Made by a program: the position numbers and the translations under genes | Assembly (NCBI RefSeq): GCF_029867415.1 | Contig: NW_026705401.1 | Location: 248,001-312,000, forward strand | Source: Vicia villosa | Lineage: Eukaryota; Streptophyta; Magnoliopsida; Fabales; Fabaceae | Length of the DNA stretch: 64,000 nucleotides | Direction: 5' to 3' | Shown here: positions 22,665-34,360 of the stretch, in pieces | How the letters are laid out: each line of letters opens with the position of its first letter | Numbering within the stretch: position 1 is the first letter of the stretch | Notes under the pieces: generated by a model | Seen by the model: the letters and a program-made list of their open reading frames with translations, nothing else | Database searches by the model: none | What the model was told of the DNA's origin: nothing

Positions 22665-23742
22665 CGGTTCCGTTGTCGCAAACGACGACGTTTTTGCTGT
22701 CCATGGTGTGGTGTGATCGGTGGCTGTTTCGGTTTCGGTTTGCTTTGGCCGGAGATGTCGTACTAAAGCAGAAAGAGAGCACTAGGCGGTGGTTGGGAAT
22801 CCTTGTTAGAACGTATAGTCAATGGAACTTAATTAAACGACCTCACTGCTTAGTCGTTTTAGCTTTCAATAATATAGTTATGCAAGCAAAGAGGAAGGGA
22901 AGAAATGAAAGAAATATATACTAAGTGAAGCAAAACCCTATCCGCGAGTATCCATCGAAATTTGCTCCGAATTTGACGGTGAAATTCCATTTTGATTGGA
23001 TTTAAATTCGGGTTTAAGTTTTCTTCGATTATAGAATATGTATATAGGGATGGTTAGGTAATGGATGTTATTTCTCTTAAACTATGATTAGCATCAATTT
23101 TGGCAAAATTAACTTCGCAGCAACATATTGAACGAGATGTTTCAATTTGCAGGTTCAACATGTCGAATGGGATGTCCTAACTAGAAGAGTAGGACATCTG
23201 GTCTGCTACAGTTTACAGTTTGAATTTTGTTGGTTCGATTTAATTACTTAATATTTTGGGCATATTAAGTAATCATATGTGGCGTCCAAGACTGAGGAAT
23301 CAAAGATCATGTTGGTACTTAAAAGCATTCAGTTTTTTAAAGGTTAAGACATTTTAGGAAACTCTTGATTGAAGACCTATTTTTATGGAGAAGATTTTGC
23401 AGATCTTTAGCAGTCTCCTTGCTGCATTTTTGAAGCCTAAATTCAGTACAGGTGTGTGCTTTAAATAGATTGTCACTAACCTAGTTTTAGTGTGGAACTT
23501 ACGTGTGTTTTTGCTAGGGTTTGGATGTGTTAATCGTGAGCCTCTCTAATATCATTTTGATGCTAGAGTATGATTGTTTCTATTGTGTTGTAAGTTATGT
23601 TAATCATTCATAAGCTTTTAAGCATTGAATGATTATATGTCTTTGAAGTGTGTCTTCAAAAGTATTTGAACTGATAATCACGGTTATGATTGAGGGGATT
23701 GGGAAGGGTCTCATACCTGGGTGAGTCTTAGGTAGAAGTATA
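22665..23742 (-). pseudogene. Tandem copy of ARP2 exon 1, promoter and LTR part
   Basis: This is the second copy of the 20191-21283 segment. Its ATG at 22704 begins [13 protein letters not shown], as in ARP2. The copy stops within codon 14, just before the splice donor, and then runs into unrelated sequence encoding AFLLHGLRR. It therefore cannot splice to ARP2 exon 2 and is non-coding as it stands. Its promoter region is retained and could still start transcription toward ARP2. Confidence 0.85.
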
Positions 23743-24005
23743 TCACAGGTGGTGATTAAGTGAGAAGTCGGTAAATCGTGGGTTGTTTACATAAAACTTT
23801 GAATTAATGCTATCATAGTGGGTTTATCACTGGTTTGATAGCCCTCGGAGGTAGGTGTATTATATATCGAACTGGGTGAATAATTATGTGTGTTCATTTA
23901 CTTTTTAGCGCCTTTAAATTGTATTTACCTTGTCATTGTATGTTGTTCAGAGATCAGTGTCTCGACATCTCTTACGACATCTGAGATCTGAATATTAGAA
24001 TTTTA
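23126..24005 (+). mobile_element. Copia LTR, complete, 5' LTR of a decayed element
   Basis: The 880-bp LTR begins TATTGAACGAGATG (TG mutated to TA) and ends just before AATTGGTATCAAAGTAGGCA. That is a primer binding site of initiator-methionine type (24008-24024). It is homologous to 20647-21283 and 49463-50374. A gag remnant follows directly, so this is a 5' LTR in plus orientation. No partner 3' LTR is in the window. Confidence 0.75.
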
Positions 24006-24030
24006 ATTGGTATCAAAGTAGGCATCTTGT

Positions 24031-25294
24031 TTGTATTTGGGTGAGACTCAAGGAAGATACTTCCTGGTACAATTAATAGGGAATGAGGATTTGTTAATAG
24101 ATCATCCATTATTGATGGAACCAGCTATGACTATTAGAAAGCTCGTATGGTGGAGCAAGACATGGAAATTTGTGGTCAAAGGATGGAATCTTCCATTGAC
24201 TAAAGATAAGGATTGGAAGATTATTGAATTATTAAAGGATGGGGGGGACTGGGATGATGAAGATGATAAATTTGCTCTAGGAAACTTTAAAGCATTGAAT
24301 GCCTTGTTCAGTGGAGTGGACAAAAACATCTTCAGACTAATAAGTAGTTCTAATGTTGCTAAAGAAACTTGGGAAATTTTGAAGACTGCTCATGGAGGAA
24401 CCTCTAAGGTAACGATGTCAAGACTTCAACTTCTTACCACTAAGTTTGAGAACTTAAGAATGAAGGAAGATGAGAGTATTCATGACTTTCACGTGAATAT
24501 TATTGAGATAGCCAGTGCCTCTAGTGCAATAGGAGATAAGATGTCAGAAGCCAAGTTGGTCAGAAAAAATCTCAAATCTCTTCCAAATAGGTTTGACATG
24601 AAGGTTGATGAACTTAATTATGGGATCTTTTCACACCTTTGAACTAGGGTTTGGTGAAAAGTCTGAAAAGAAGAAGAGTATAGCCTTTGTACTAATGCTG
24701 GAAGTTTAAAAGATATAGGTGACTTGGCTAGAGATGAAGGATTATCGGAAGACCTTGTGCTACTTGGAAGACAATTTAATAAGGTGTTTAGAAAGATGGA
24801 CTGGAAGTCAAGATCAAATGTCAATAACAAATCACTCGACATCAACAATAACTAGGATGTTGGGAGAATGTCCAGAACTGAGGAACAGTCATATCGGCAT
24901 CACCATGGCATGATGAGAGGAAGCTACCTGCCATTGAAGAAGCCTAAGATATAAATAACATGAAGGTTGATGAACTTATGGGATCTTTTCACACCTTTGA
25001 ACTAGGGTTTAGTAAAAAGTCTGAAAAAGAAGAAGAGTATAACCTTTGTGTCTAATGCTAAAAGTTTAAAAGATATAGGTGACTTGGCTAGAGATGAAGG
25101 ATTATCTGAAGACCTTGTGCTACTTGGAAGACAATTTAATAAGGTGTTTAGAAAGATGAATTGGAAGTCAAGATCAAATGTCAATAACAAATCACTCGAC
25201 ATTATCAATAACTAGGATGTTGGGAGAATGTCCAGAACTGAGGAACGGTCCTATCGGCATCGCCATGGCATGAAGAGAGGAATCTACTTGCCAA
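24031..25294 (+). pseudogene. Copia gag remnant with 362-bp tandem duplication
   Basis: The open part to 24642 has the UBN2-type gag core: WEILKTAHGGTSKVTMSRLQ, LLTTKFENLRMKEDESIHDF and LVRKNLKSLPNRFDMKV. The 5' portion is frameshifted. From 24598 a segment starting ATGAAGGTTGATGAACTT is repeated at 24960-25294 (offset 362 bp). Both copies carry stops, and no zinc knuckle is intact. The element is then replaced by Athila-like sequence at 25295, so the rest of gag-pol is lost. Confidence 0.8.
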
Positions 25295-25548
25295 GCATCA
25301 AAACAATAAAGGCGTCGAGCTAACGATGTAAAACAAGCGCTTGTTGGGAGGCACCCTAATGATTGTAAATTTTAGTTATTTTTCTGTATCTGAGGTGTTT
25401 AGGTGAAATGGAACTTGGCTAAAAGATCAAACTCAGTTCTGATTTTTGTGAATTTTTCTGCTCCCGCTTAGCGTGCTCAAAAAAATTTGCCTTCTTTGTT
25501 TTGTTCCAGTGGGATTCCTATTCCACTTGGCCTTCCTTTTCCCACTTT
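25295..25548 (+). mobile_element. Athila-like internal fragment, left part
   Basis: ACAAGCGCTTGTTGGGAGGC followed by ACCCTAATGATTGTAAATTT is the characteristic block downstream of integrase in Athila/Cyclops-type gypsy elements. The same element resumes at 30644 after the nested LTR, because the two flanks share the ACTTT target copy. All of gag-pol upstream of this block is missing. Confidence 0.65.
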
Positions 25549-26691
25549 TGTAACACCCCAAATCTACCCTGCAATTTAATAAGAAATCAGAGTGCAAAAT
25601 CTCAAAGACAACAACTTTTTGAGGCATCACATATTCAACTTAAACAAAATCTCATGCAAGCTCATTAATAAATATACATAACACAATCAAGGGAGGAATC
25701 GTAATCCAATATTCATTCAAAATCAAAACAACTTTTAAACATCGCAGCGGAATTCACAAAACTCATAAACTTCAAGTTATAACATTTGTGACAACATGCC
25801 AACAACTAAAAAACATGTTCCATAAACGATAACAAAATCCAATCAAGCATAACACATAAAGCAAGCAAACGACAAATCCCCCGAGTGCTACGTATTATAG
25901 CAATAGACATCGACTCGAGCTACAAAGGTAAACAACTACTCCACATTGTTACCTGCACGTTACCAACAAAGGGTAACATTCAAACATAAGGGGTGAGATA
26001 TCAAACAGTATAAAGGAACATATGTTAATACTCATAGCAAAGAAAGATCATACATCGCTCACCACTTCTCATCACAAAACTACATTCATCTCAACAACAA
26101 TGTTATTAATCATATACAATAACATATTCAAAAGCACAACTATCTCATCAATACATCATAACCTTTACATCATAACACACAACCATTCAAAATGTGACTC
26201 AATATGCGACTTGATTTTATGCACATGCATGTGGTACCATTGGAGTAAAACTCTCGTCTCAAACATTTGCCACTTGGGTCGTCTCAAACATTTGCCATTA
26301 AGGTCGTCTCAAATATTTTGCCACTTGGGCCGTCTCAAACAATGCAATGGATGTGGCTCAAATGATGCACATCCACAAATACAACAAATACAACATAAAC
26401 AACACGTCACAACATCGTCTAAACAACATCAACTTAATGCCAAGGTTCTATGGCAACAACCATATCATTACTATGATAGTAACTTATCACATCTCAATCA
26501 CGTCTTTACGATATACAACTATACACAAATATTCAACTCCACAAAATATCATTAAATCGGAAACATACAATTTAAGAAAAACTTTCAAAAAGGTTTCCAA
26601 AGTTTTCAAATCATTTTCATTAGATAAACATTGCTTCAAGCTTCACGGAGGTTCAAACGACACTTAAAAAGGAGTTACGGATCAAAAGATA

Positions 26692-27243
26692 CAACAATTA
26701 GAAGTTTCAAAAAGTTTTCAACAACAAGGTTCACTTAGCAGACTCAAGCGTGCTTCGCAGAACTAAATCCAGAAGTGAACAGTTTTCGCAGCCCTGCTTA
26801 GCGGACCATCTCCGCTTAGCGAGCTCACAAATTTTCAAATTTGTTCCCAGGGGTCGCTTAGCGGACCATGACCGCTTAGCAGACGTGTGATTTTGTAGAA
26901 AAACAACAGCGATAACAGACTTGCGAAATCATTTTTCCACTAACGAAAACCATTCTAAAACAACAATTTAAGGCACATATAACTAGCATCTAACATTGTT
27001 CATCAACAATCTTCATCATAACATGATTAAAGGCACAATTTCATGGAAATATATCACAAACCCTAACAATTTCAATTCACACATTCATGGATAACAAACA
27101 TACAATCAATCCCCACCATACAATCCCTTATCATGAAAGAATCTCACCCTTACCTTGGGTTTTAGATTGAAGACAACTCTATCGACAATTGGGAACCTTG
27201 ACGTATCTTCTCCTATTCTCTTTCTCTTCTTTCTCTAAATGAG
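26692..27243. repeat. 552-bp direct repeat, left copy
   Basis: It matches 29839-30390 with about seven substitutions (about 1.3%) and no indel seen, at a constant offset of 3147 bp. It belongs to the solo LTR. The right edge joins a short repeat of ACCTTGRCGTATCTTCTCCT, then the RPA1-like fragment. Confidence 0.9.
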
Positions 27244-27268
27244 ATTCTAACCTTGGCGTATCTTCTCC

Positions 27269-27772
27269 TAATTCTGGAGCTTATAGGACTATAAAACACA
27301 AATTCAAGTTGAGCTTGCAAAGTGGCACGGTTGTTACAAAAGTTGAAACTAATCTGATAACTGTCTCTCCTCATAGATTGGTATCTTTTCCATAAATTGT
27401 TGGGAAAATTGATATGGACTATTTGATCGGTAAAACCAATTTTTTTTCTAAATTTGATTCTGTTTATGTTTTGTGCTTTATTATATTATACGATTATATG
27501 TTTTTGATATTGCTTTTCCTAATCATTCGAAATAGAAGTTGTGGCAATTGTATTTGCTGTTGGACGTGAGAGGGTTTATGAAAGGAATCGTGTCACCACT
27601 AAGTTTAAAGTGATTGAGTTAGAGTCTAATGGGTAAGCGATTGTATATTATACAAACCTTTGAATACTACAGCTGAGTTGCCATATGACTTACATTAAGT
27701 GAATTTGTTTTTTAATCTCTATACAAAATGAAACTTGAATGCATACTTTTTGGAACATATGTTGATGCCCTT
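27269..27772 (+). pseudogene. RPA1-like gene fragment (second copy)
   Basis: This 0.5-kb segment matches 41423-42220 of the RPA1-like pseudogene. It covers NSGAY, KFKLSLQSGTVVTKVETNLI, the DYLIG exon end, the exon with VGRERVYERNRVTTKFKVIE, and the start of MKLECILFGTYVDAL. It lacks the hAT MITE present in the other copy and has only one unit of the 51-bp repeat, so it preserves the older arrangement. It stops at 27772, where an Ogre-like LTR end begins. Confidence 0.85.
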
Positions 27773-29838
27773 TGTAATACGGTGAACTGACTTTTTTATA
27801 ATCGAAAATGTCGCGGTTAAGCATGAGTCGCCACCGACTTTTATTTTATCCAAATATCGGAAAGGCTAAAAGAACAGGAAAAACCTTTTAAATAAAATAG
27901 GGTTCGGGGGGTAATTATGCAAAGGGAAGGTGTAAGGCACCCTTTGCATCCATGGTTTTCCATGGGCTCTTAATTGCTTTGCTCTTTGTTTTCAGAAATG
28001 TAGAAGAAAAGAATATGGACTTTAGCTCGTAAATGAGCGTAGCCATTTAGAAGGTTTATGAGAAAGAATATGAAAAAGGTTTTAGAACAAGGTAAAGCAA
28101 TTAGGGGCAATTACCTTAATAATGTAGAAAATCAGTTCTTTTAGCCTTTCAGGGTGAAAGGGTCTTTCCATGCCATAAGAGGGCAGGGAGCCTTTCATTT
28201 GGAGATTGAAGGGTCATCGAGAGTTTGTTCGCCATAAGACTGTCTCATGCCATAGAGAGGCAGGTAGTCTAAGGGAAGAACCAGAATAGCCTTTCGTAGG
28301 CAGCTAGAGGATACCTCAGCCTTTCGTAGGCAACTTCCGAGGGTCGAGGTCATATTGGTGTATCGAAGGCAGCATCATTTAGGGACTTTATGACCTTTGT
28401 ATTTACCGAGGCAACATGGCTGAGGTATCCTCACATTCGAGGGACATGGCTATTCTGCAGAAAACACAAGGCAACATGCAACAAGGCAACAGGCAACAGA
28501 GAGGTTACCCCAAAAGTGTGCGTGGGTGCAACAATCACGTGATTAATTCGAATATTTATCTTGTAATTAGTTATCCTAATTCAGTTCAAGGCTTGCACTC
28601 CCTAAGATTACTAACCACAGCAGAAAGTATAAAACAGTTTAAGTGCCTTCAAGGCCAATCAATACAGACTAGAAGCAGATACATAATAATAGGGGAAGGG
28701 AATAAGAATCCAGCGGGTTTGACATAAGTAATAATTAGGCAGAAAAATAAAAGGAGTTAGAGTTCTAGGGTTACCGATTATTCGAGCTTTGGCGGTTGGC
28801 AAACCCTGAAAAGGTGAGAAAGGGTGAGTGCATTATCGGTTCGGAGGCGAACATTACCAACCCTAATAAAAGATAAAGATAAAGAAATTAAGAAATAATA
28901 AATAAAAAGGCACTTAGCTTTGCATTTTGAATTTGATCTGACATGGTTGGCGGTCGGAGGAAGCCTCAGGGTTAACCCTGAAAAATGGCAAAGGCAGAAA
29001 AATATATGGAGTGAATGTATGCCCAGTTCAAAAAATATAAAGGGCAAACCCTAAAATCAAAGGAAACAAAATAGACTTTTCAAAATAAATAGAATACTTA
29101 GCTTTGGATTTTGATAGGCGCGTAGTCGGGATATACTTGAATAGTCAACCCTGAAAAGGCACAGAAAATAAATATCTCAGTGTATGGAATGATCTTCGTA
29201 AACCCTGATTAGGGTACAAGTTAATCATGATTAATAGAATAAATAAAAGGCCAAATTAATTAATTATTGATTTTCAACCTAATTAATTAAATCGGCAAAA
29301 TAAAGTTTTGATTAAATTTTCTAATCCTGATAAGTATTTTTCAAACAATTAAAAAAAGCATTTATAATTAATTAAATAATTAAACAAATTAATTTAAATT
29401 GAATATTTAAATAAAATTATTTAATTAAGATAAATATTTTTATTTTTAATATGTTTTATGAAAAAAAGGAGTTTAACAATTTTTTAAAGGAAAAAGATAT
29501 TAAAAAGGATTTTTTAGAAAAACAATATATAAGTAATGTAAATAAATAAAAAGACAATGTATTATATAGTTAAAAAGAAAAAGAAATTGAAAAAAAAGAA
29601 CTTAGCTGATCCTGTGTGGTGCAAAGCTGAAGGTGCATGGTGCACCTGCCTTCCCCAAAGGCGTTAGATCTGTTTCCGGAGCAATCTGATGGTTGGATAG
29701 TGTCAGGCGCATCATGAGTTCTCATGGACTTTATGCACTGGATCCGCGAAGGAGGCTTAACAAACAAAACAATTAAAATAAACGCAGAACCCTGGGATCG
29801 AACCCAGGTTCCCTGCGTCACACGCTTGCTACGCTGGC
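27773..29838 (-). mobile_element. Ogre-like LTR fragment
   Basis: The minus-strand LTR end is CAGTTCACCGTATTACA at 27773. The GTCGGTGGCGACTC block, the GGTGCCTTACACCTTCCC block and the CTTTCAC repeats match the LTR at 62747-64000 in the same order and orientation. The plus-strand left flank CCCTT is the RPA1-like sequence. The other end at 29838 joins the 552-bp repeat with no target copy, so this LTR is truncated. Confidence 0.75.
29791..29808 (-). other. tRNA T-arm-like hairpin in the Ogre-like LTR
   Basis: CCTGGG-ATCGAA-CCCAGG forms a perfect stem. On the minus strand GGTTCGATCCC is close to a Pol III B box, and GGCCAGCGTAGCAAGC upstream is a weak A-box-like stretch. There is no full cloverleaf, so it is not a tRNA gene. 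It may be a relic SINE head. Confidence 0.4.
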
Positions 29839-30390
29839 CAACAATTAGAAGTTTCAAAAAGTTTTCAACAACAAGGTTCACTTAGCGGACTCAAGCGTGC
29901 TTCGCAGAACTAAATCCAGAAGTGAACAGTTTTCGCAGCCCTGCTTAGCGGACCATCTCCGCTTAGCGAGCTCACGAATTTTCAAATTTGTTCCCAGGGG
30001 TCGCTTAGCGGACCATGACCGCTTAGCGGACGTGTGATTTTGTAGAAAAACAACAGCGATAACAGACTTGCGAAATCATTTTTCCACTAACGGAAACCAT
30101 TCTAAAACAACAATTTAAGGCACATATAACCAGCATCTAACATTGTTCATCAACAATCTTCATCACAACATGATTAAAGGCACAATTTCATGGAAATATA
30201 TCACAAACCCTAACAATTTCAATTCACACATTCATGGATAACAAACATACAATCAATCCCCACCATACAATCCCTTATCATGAAAGAATCCCACCCTTAC
30301 CTTGGGTTTTAGATTGAAGACAACTCTATCGACAATTGGGAACCTTGACGTATCTTCTCCTATTCTCTTTCTCTTCTTTCTCTAAATGAG
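29839..30390. repeat. 552-bp direct repeat, right copy
   Basis: This is the second copy of 26692-27243. It continues without a break into the rest of the solo LTR (30391-30643), so it sits in the original LTR context. It carries several CGCTTAGCG-type palindromic words. Confidence 0.9.
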
Positions 30391-30643
30391 GTTATAACTT
30401 TCTATTTTTCCAAATTCCCTTGTTTTGTTAAACCCTTACTAACTTCTCATAATGCTAATGGGCTCTAATTAGCACCTCCCAATTACTAATTCTAACTTAG
30501 GCCCAATTACTAATAGTTTTACTAACTCATGTTATTCACTAATAATCTCCCATAAAATAACACAAAACCAATTATTCACATAATTATCAAATAATTCACA
30601 CAACACACAATAACATAATAATTAAAAGAAAACGATCGTTACA

Positions 30644-32036
30644 ACTTTCACCAAGGCTATTTAGTAGTAGATAATAGTATTATTTTTTCTAACTATTTTG
30701 TTGGTTATTTAGACTCAAGCTTTGGTTCGTTAAATAAAATATTTTTGAGGTAATTTGTCAAGTTTGAGTGATTCAACTTGTGGATGTATGATAATGATGA
30801 TTTTGAAGCTGTATCATTCAAGGTACTCATTTGTCGCTTTCTATGGCATAACGTGTTTAGAAAACTTTTCATTTGTAAAATTATCATGTCATTCATTCTT
30901 TTGCATTACTTGCTTGTTGATTAAATCACCTTATTTCCCTAACTCCAAATGCGAGAAAGCTTTTCATTGTTCAAATATGTTGGACGCTACAGTATTTATT
31001 TTAACTATATTTTATTATGTTTAATATGTTATTTATGTTGATTGTATGAGAGCATGAAAAGAATCAATACATTTGTTTCATTTTGCGCACAACCACTATA
31101 ACTAAATAGTCAATTCACCATGTGAGTGTGTGATCATTTGTTAACCTCCTTTGAGCTTTTTGTCAATCTCCATGTTGCTTTTGAACTTGATGCTTGTATA
31201 TGAGTATTTAGTTCTTCTTTTTGTATGGATTTTGATCTTTATTTTCTTGAATCCACAACCATAATTTTTTGTTTGAATTTTTACCTTGCCTTAAAAAGTA
31301 GGGAGTATTCACACTTTGATGTTGGTTGAATTTAAGTTGGAGAGAGAAATGTTTGCTATTTATTTGGTTGTTGAGAAAAGAAATGAAAAAAATGTGAAAA
31401 AGAAAGAAAAAAGAAAAAAGTTTTGAAAAAAATAAAATAAATAAATATGTAATAGTTGTGCAAATAAGTAGTATGATTGATGTGACAACTTGGGAACAAA
31501 GAAGAAGTTTGATTGAGATTTTGTTGTTAGAGCCTCTGTGAATTGATCACTCCTTTAAGTTTAGGCAAATTTTTGTTTTGATTATCCTTAGTATTTACCC
31601 ATTGTTTGTTAACCAAGCCATATTAGAACCTTTAAAAGCCCTTGTGATTCTCGCCTTTGAAATTTTCAATATGATTTTTGGATGAATGCGTAATTTAGTT
31701 TTTTGTTTACAAGATTGTTGGATGAGTGTTAAAGTCCCTCGCTTTTGGGAGTTTTTCATCCCTCGATGATTTTTTGCTAGGTGTGATTCATGATGTGAGT
31801 TTGTATTGTTTTAGAATGTTTAGCATGATTAGTGTACTTAGGATTCGTTTCGCTTACATGTTGTCGTTGTAGGACTGTGGTAAGTATTACTTTGTTTGTA
31901 CGTTTTTGTGTAGAGCCATACATTTGTTTTTGGTTTTCGAAACTTGTTGATTAACGATACTTTAGTTTATTACTTTTGATTCTTTGAGTTGTTTGACATT
32001 GTTTGAGGACAAACAACGTTTCAAATTGGGAAGAGT
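30644..32036 (+). mobile_element. Athila-like internal 3' region
   Basis: The stretch continues from the ACTTT target copy to TTTGAGGACAAACAACGTTT followed by CAAATTGGGAAGAG. That is the usual wording just before the 3' LTR of Athila/Cyclops elements and serves as a degenerate polypurine tract. It is low in coding content. Short open frames (30705-31024) have no recognisable domain. Confidence 0.6.
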
Positions 32037-33346
32037 TGATAAGTGCCAAAATATCGTAATTTTAAGTATATATTTATGACACTTATTGATTTTATTCTTT
32101 TGGTTTTTATAGTAAAACACCCAACTTTTGTGTAAATAATAGTATACTTGAGTTTTAATTCGTTTTATATACCGTTTAACTATTTTTATTCATTTTATAG
32201 GTATTGATGCATATTGGAGCCTCGAGCAATAAAGTACCGAAGGCACGACTTCGAATGCGCAGTTTTGGAGTAATAAGGAAGAAAATTCTGCAGAGCGCGC
32301 ATAGCCCAAGTTGAAGCGCGCTACCAGTTTCAATAACAAAGGCATGATTGATTTTCTGAGCCCGCTTAGCGCGGTCAGCCAGCTAAGCGCGACCTCTGTT
32401 GTACAACTAGATGTTTTGGGAATAAGTGGCAGCCCAGTGAGGTGGCTTAACGCGGTTGCAAGAATTTTGTGTATATGTTTCTCATTTGAGACATTTTTTA
32501 GGATTATGTCTTTGGGTATTTTTTGTCCCAAATTCATCAATTTCATTATTAGGTTAGATTAGCTTAGAAAACAATAATATGCTTGTGCATTTAGATGATC
32601 GGAGGTGGATTCTTCATAAATCGGAGCAGACAACCCATGAGATGTTTGGTTTATCTCTTATCCTCTTTGTCTATTTATCTTTTATTATGTTTTGTTTGTA
32701 TACTTACTAGAATCTTGTGTATGTTTATCGCTTATGGCATTGTACAAAATCTGCTTTATATAGTTTTTGTTATATTCCCCTTTTTTTTGCATTTATGCTT
32801 GGATTTGTGTTATTGTAAAGATATATTTCACATATTATGGTTAGGGATAAATTTATGTTAGCTTCTAGACACTATAGATGGATTTAAAGCTAACAATCAC
32901 TTGTGAGTCGAAGCTTAATGCTTTAGTGTTTGAGTTTCGCGCGAGAGATCGTCGACGCGAGAATACGGATGTTCCCGCAGCTTTGCGTTAGAGATAAATA
33001 CTTATGTGAGAGACACGTGATGGTAATGACGAGAATTGTAGGTTGAGTGCAACTGTTTGATAGGTTTAAGTTTTTGACAAGTAGTGTATATTCATGCCTG
33101 ATAGGTTATTCTCTCCTAAGAATGTATTTATTTTTTATACGTTTTTACTTTTTGCTCATTCAAACCCAAGCTCGAAAACAATGAAACCGTTGAATGACAT
33201 TCTAACCTGACAATTCTCTATGGACACGATAATTCTCAGAGTAATACTTTGAAATCTTTTGCTTGCCACTTTATTGCGCCAACAACAACCCAATTCAAAC
33301 CCCTTTTTCTTGTGTTTCTTGCACCTTCGTGGAGATTCTGGGTACA
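32037..33346 (+). mobile_element. Athila-like 3' LTR
   Basis: It begins TGATAAGTGCCAAAATATCG, the typical Athila/Cyclops LTR start, directly after the purine-rich GGGAAGAGT. It contains inverted CGCTTAGC/GCTAAGCG words at 32365-32392 and ends near TTCTGGGTACA. The right border is approximate, because a different element (gypsy gag) starts about 20 bp further on and no target copy is seen. Open frames here (32190-32861) show no domain. Confidence 0.55.
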
Positions 33347-33364
33347 TAGATTACTTAGGTTGTA

Positions 33365-34360
33365 TTCATAGCTGCTTTTTTGGAGAAGTACTACCCCGAG
33401 GATGGGGGCGGGAAGAAAGAAATTGAATTCCTTAAGTTGAAGTAATGGAGTTCAACTATTGATGAGTATGTTGCTAGATTTGAGGAGCTAGTGAAGTATT
33501 ACCCGCGTTATAACAATTTGGCAGCAAAAGTGTCCAAGTGCCTCAAGTTTGAGAATGGACTACGTCCAGTGATCTAGCAGGGTGTCAGTCATCTTGAGAT
33601 TCTCCAGTTTCCTATGCTAGTGAATAAGTGCAGAATTTATGATCAGGATAACATAGCCAAATCTTCTTTTTATAAGAGTTATAATGAGAAGAATGGGAAC
33701 AACCCAAATCATGGTAAGTCGTATAGTACTCTTATTGACAAGGGAAGACAAAAAGATTTTTATGAGAAGAAGTCAAGTAGGGGAGGAGCTCCCACTTATG
33801 TCAAGTGATTTAAGTGTGGTGAGCCAGGCCACCGCGCCAACGATTATAACAATAAGGTGTTGAGATGTATCAAATGTGGTAAGACAAGTCATTTGTGCCC
33901 CTGAGTGCAATAATAAAGGTCCGGATTATTTTAATTTTGATGAGCAGGGTTACATCAGTAACCAGTGTTAGAAGTGAAAGAAGTTTGTTACTACTGCTCA
34001 GACTAGTGGTAAAGTGTTCTCTTTGAGTGGTTCAGAATATTCTAAGAAGGATAACTTAATTCGACGTACTTGTTTTATTAACTATGTTAAGTTAGTTGTT
34101 ATTATTGATATTGGTGCTACTCATTCATTTATTTCGTTTGAATTTGCTACTATGATGGGTTTGAGATTGTCTTCTATGAGTGTGAGTATGGTGATCGATA
34201 CTTCGGCTAATGGTTATGTGATTACTGCGCTAGATTGTTTGAGTTGCCCTTTGACCATTTATGGTAAGAGTTTCGTGATTGATTTGGTGTGTTTACCCTT
34301 GCACCAAATTGATGTTATTCTTTGAATGAACTAGTTGGAGTTTAACTATGTTCATATCCC
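33365..34360 (+). pseudogene. Ty3/gypsy gag and protease remnant (Tekay-like)
   Basis: The decayed frame shows the retrotransposon gag core (YVARFEELVKYYPRYNNLAA, KCLKFENGLRPVI). Two damaged CCHC knuckles follow (FKCGEPGHRAND and CIKCGKTSHLCP). An aspartic protease segment reads NYVKLVVIIDIGATHSFIS, with the active-site DTG changed to DIG. It ends CPLTIYGKSFVIDLVCLPL. Several stop codons and frame changes make it non-functional. It breaks off at about 34360, before reverse transcriptase. Plant chromovirus-like order is clear. Confidence 0.85.

Larger units (their letters stand above)
25549..30643. mobile_element. Solo gypsy-type LTR, nested in the Athila-like element
   Basis: The segment runs from TGTAACACCCCAAATC to AACGATCGTTACA. 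It is flanked by perfect 5-bp copies ACTTT at 25544-25548 and 30644-30648. No gag or pol lies between, so it is a solo LTR. It has been enlarged: a 552-bp internal part occurs twice (26692-27243 and 29839-30390), and 2.6 kb of foreign DNA sits between the copies. Removing one repeat unit plus the insert leaves a plausible 1948-bp LTR. Orientation is ambiguous because both ends read TG...CA either way. Its wording resembles Tekay-type LTRs. Confidence 0.8.

Noticed and set aside
22555..22782. Intact gene starting [13 protein letters not shown]
   Set aside because: It is the truncated ARP2 exon 1 copy; the frame leaves ARP2 homology after 13 residues and lacks the splice donor.
26022..26667. 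Two overlapping frames (177 and 106 codons) rich in His, Asn and Ile
   Set aside because: They lie in low-complexity CATCAACAA-type LTR sequence without homology.
29785..29838. tRNA gene
   Set aside because: Only a T-arm-like hairpin and weak box motifs are present; no acceptor stem, D arm or anticodon arm can be drawn.
32190..32861. Frames of 83-118 codons in the Athila-like LTR
   Set aside because: They are LTR sequence with no recognised domain; the hydrophobic 88-codon frame reflects T-rich DNA.
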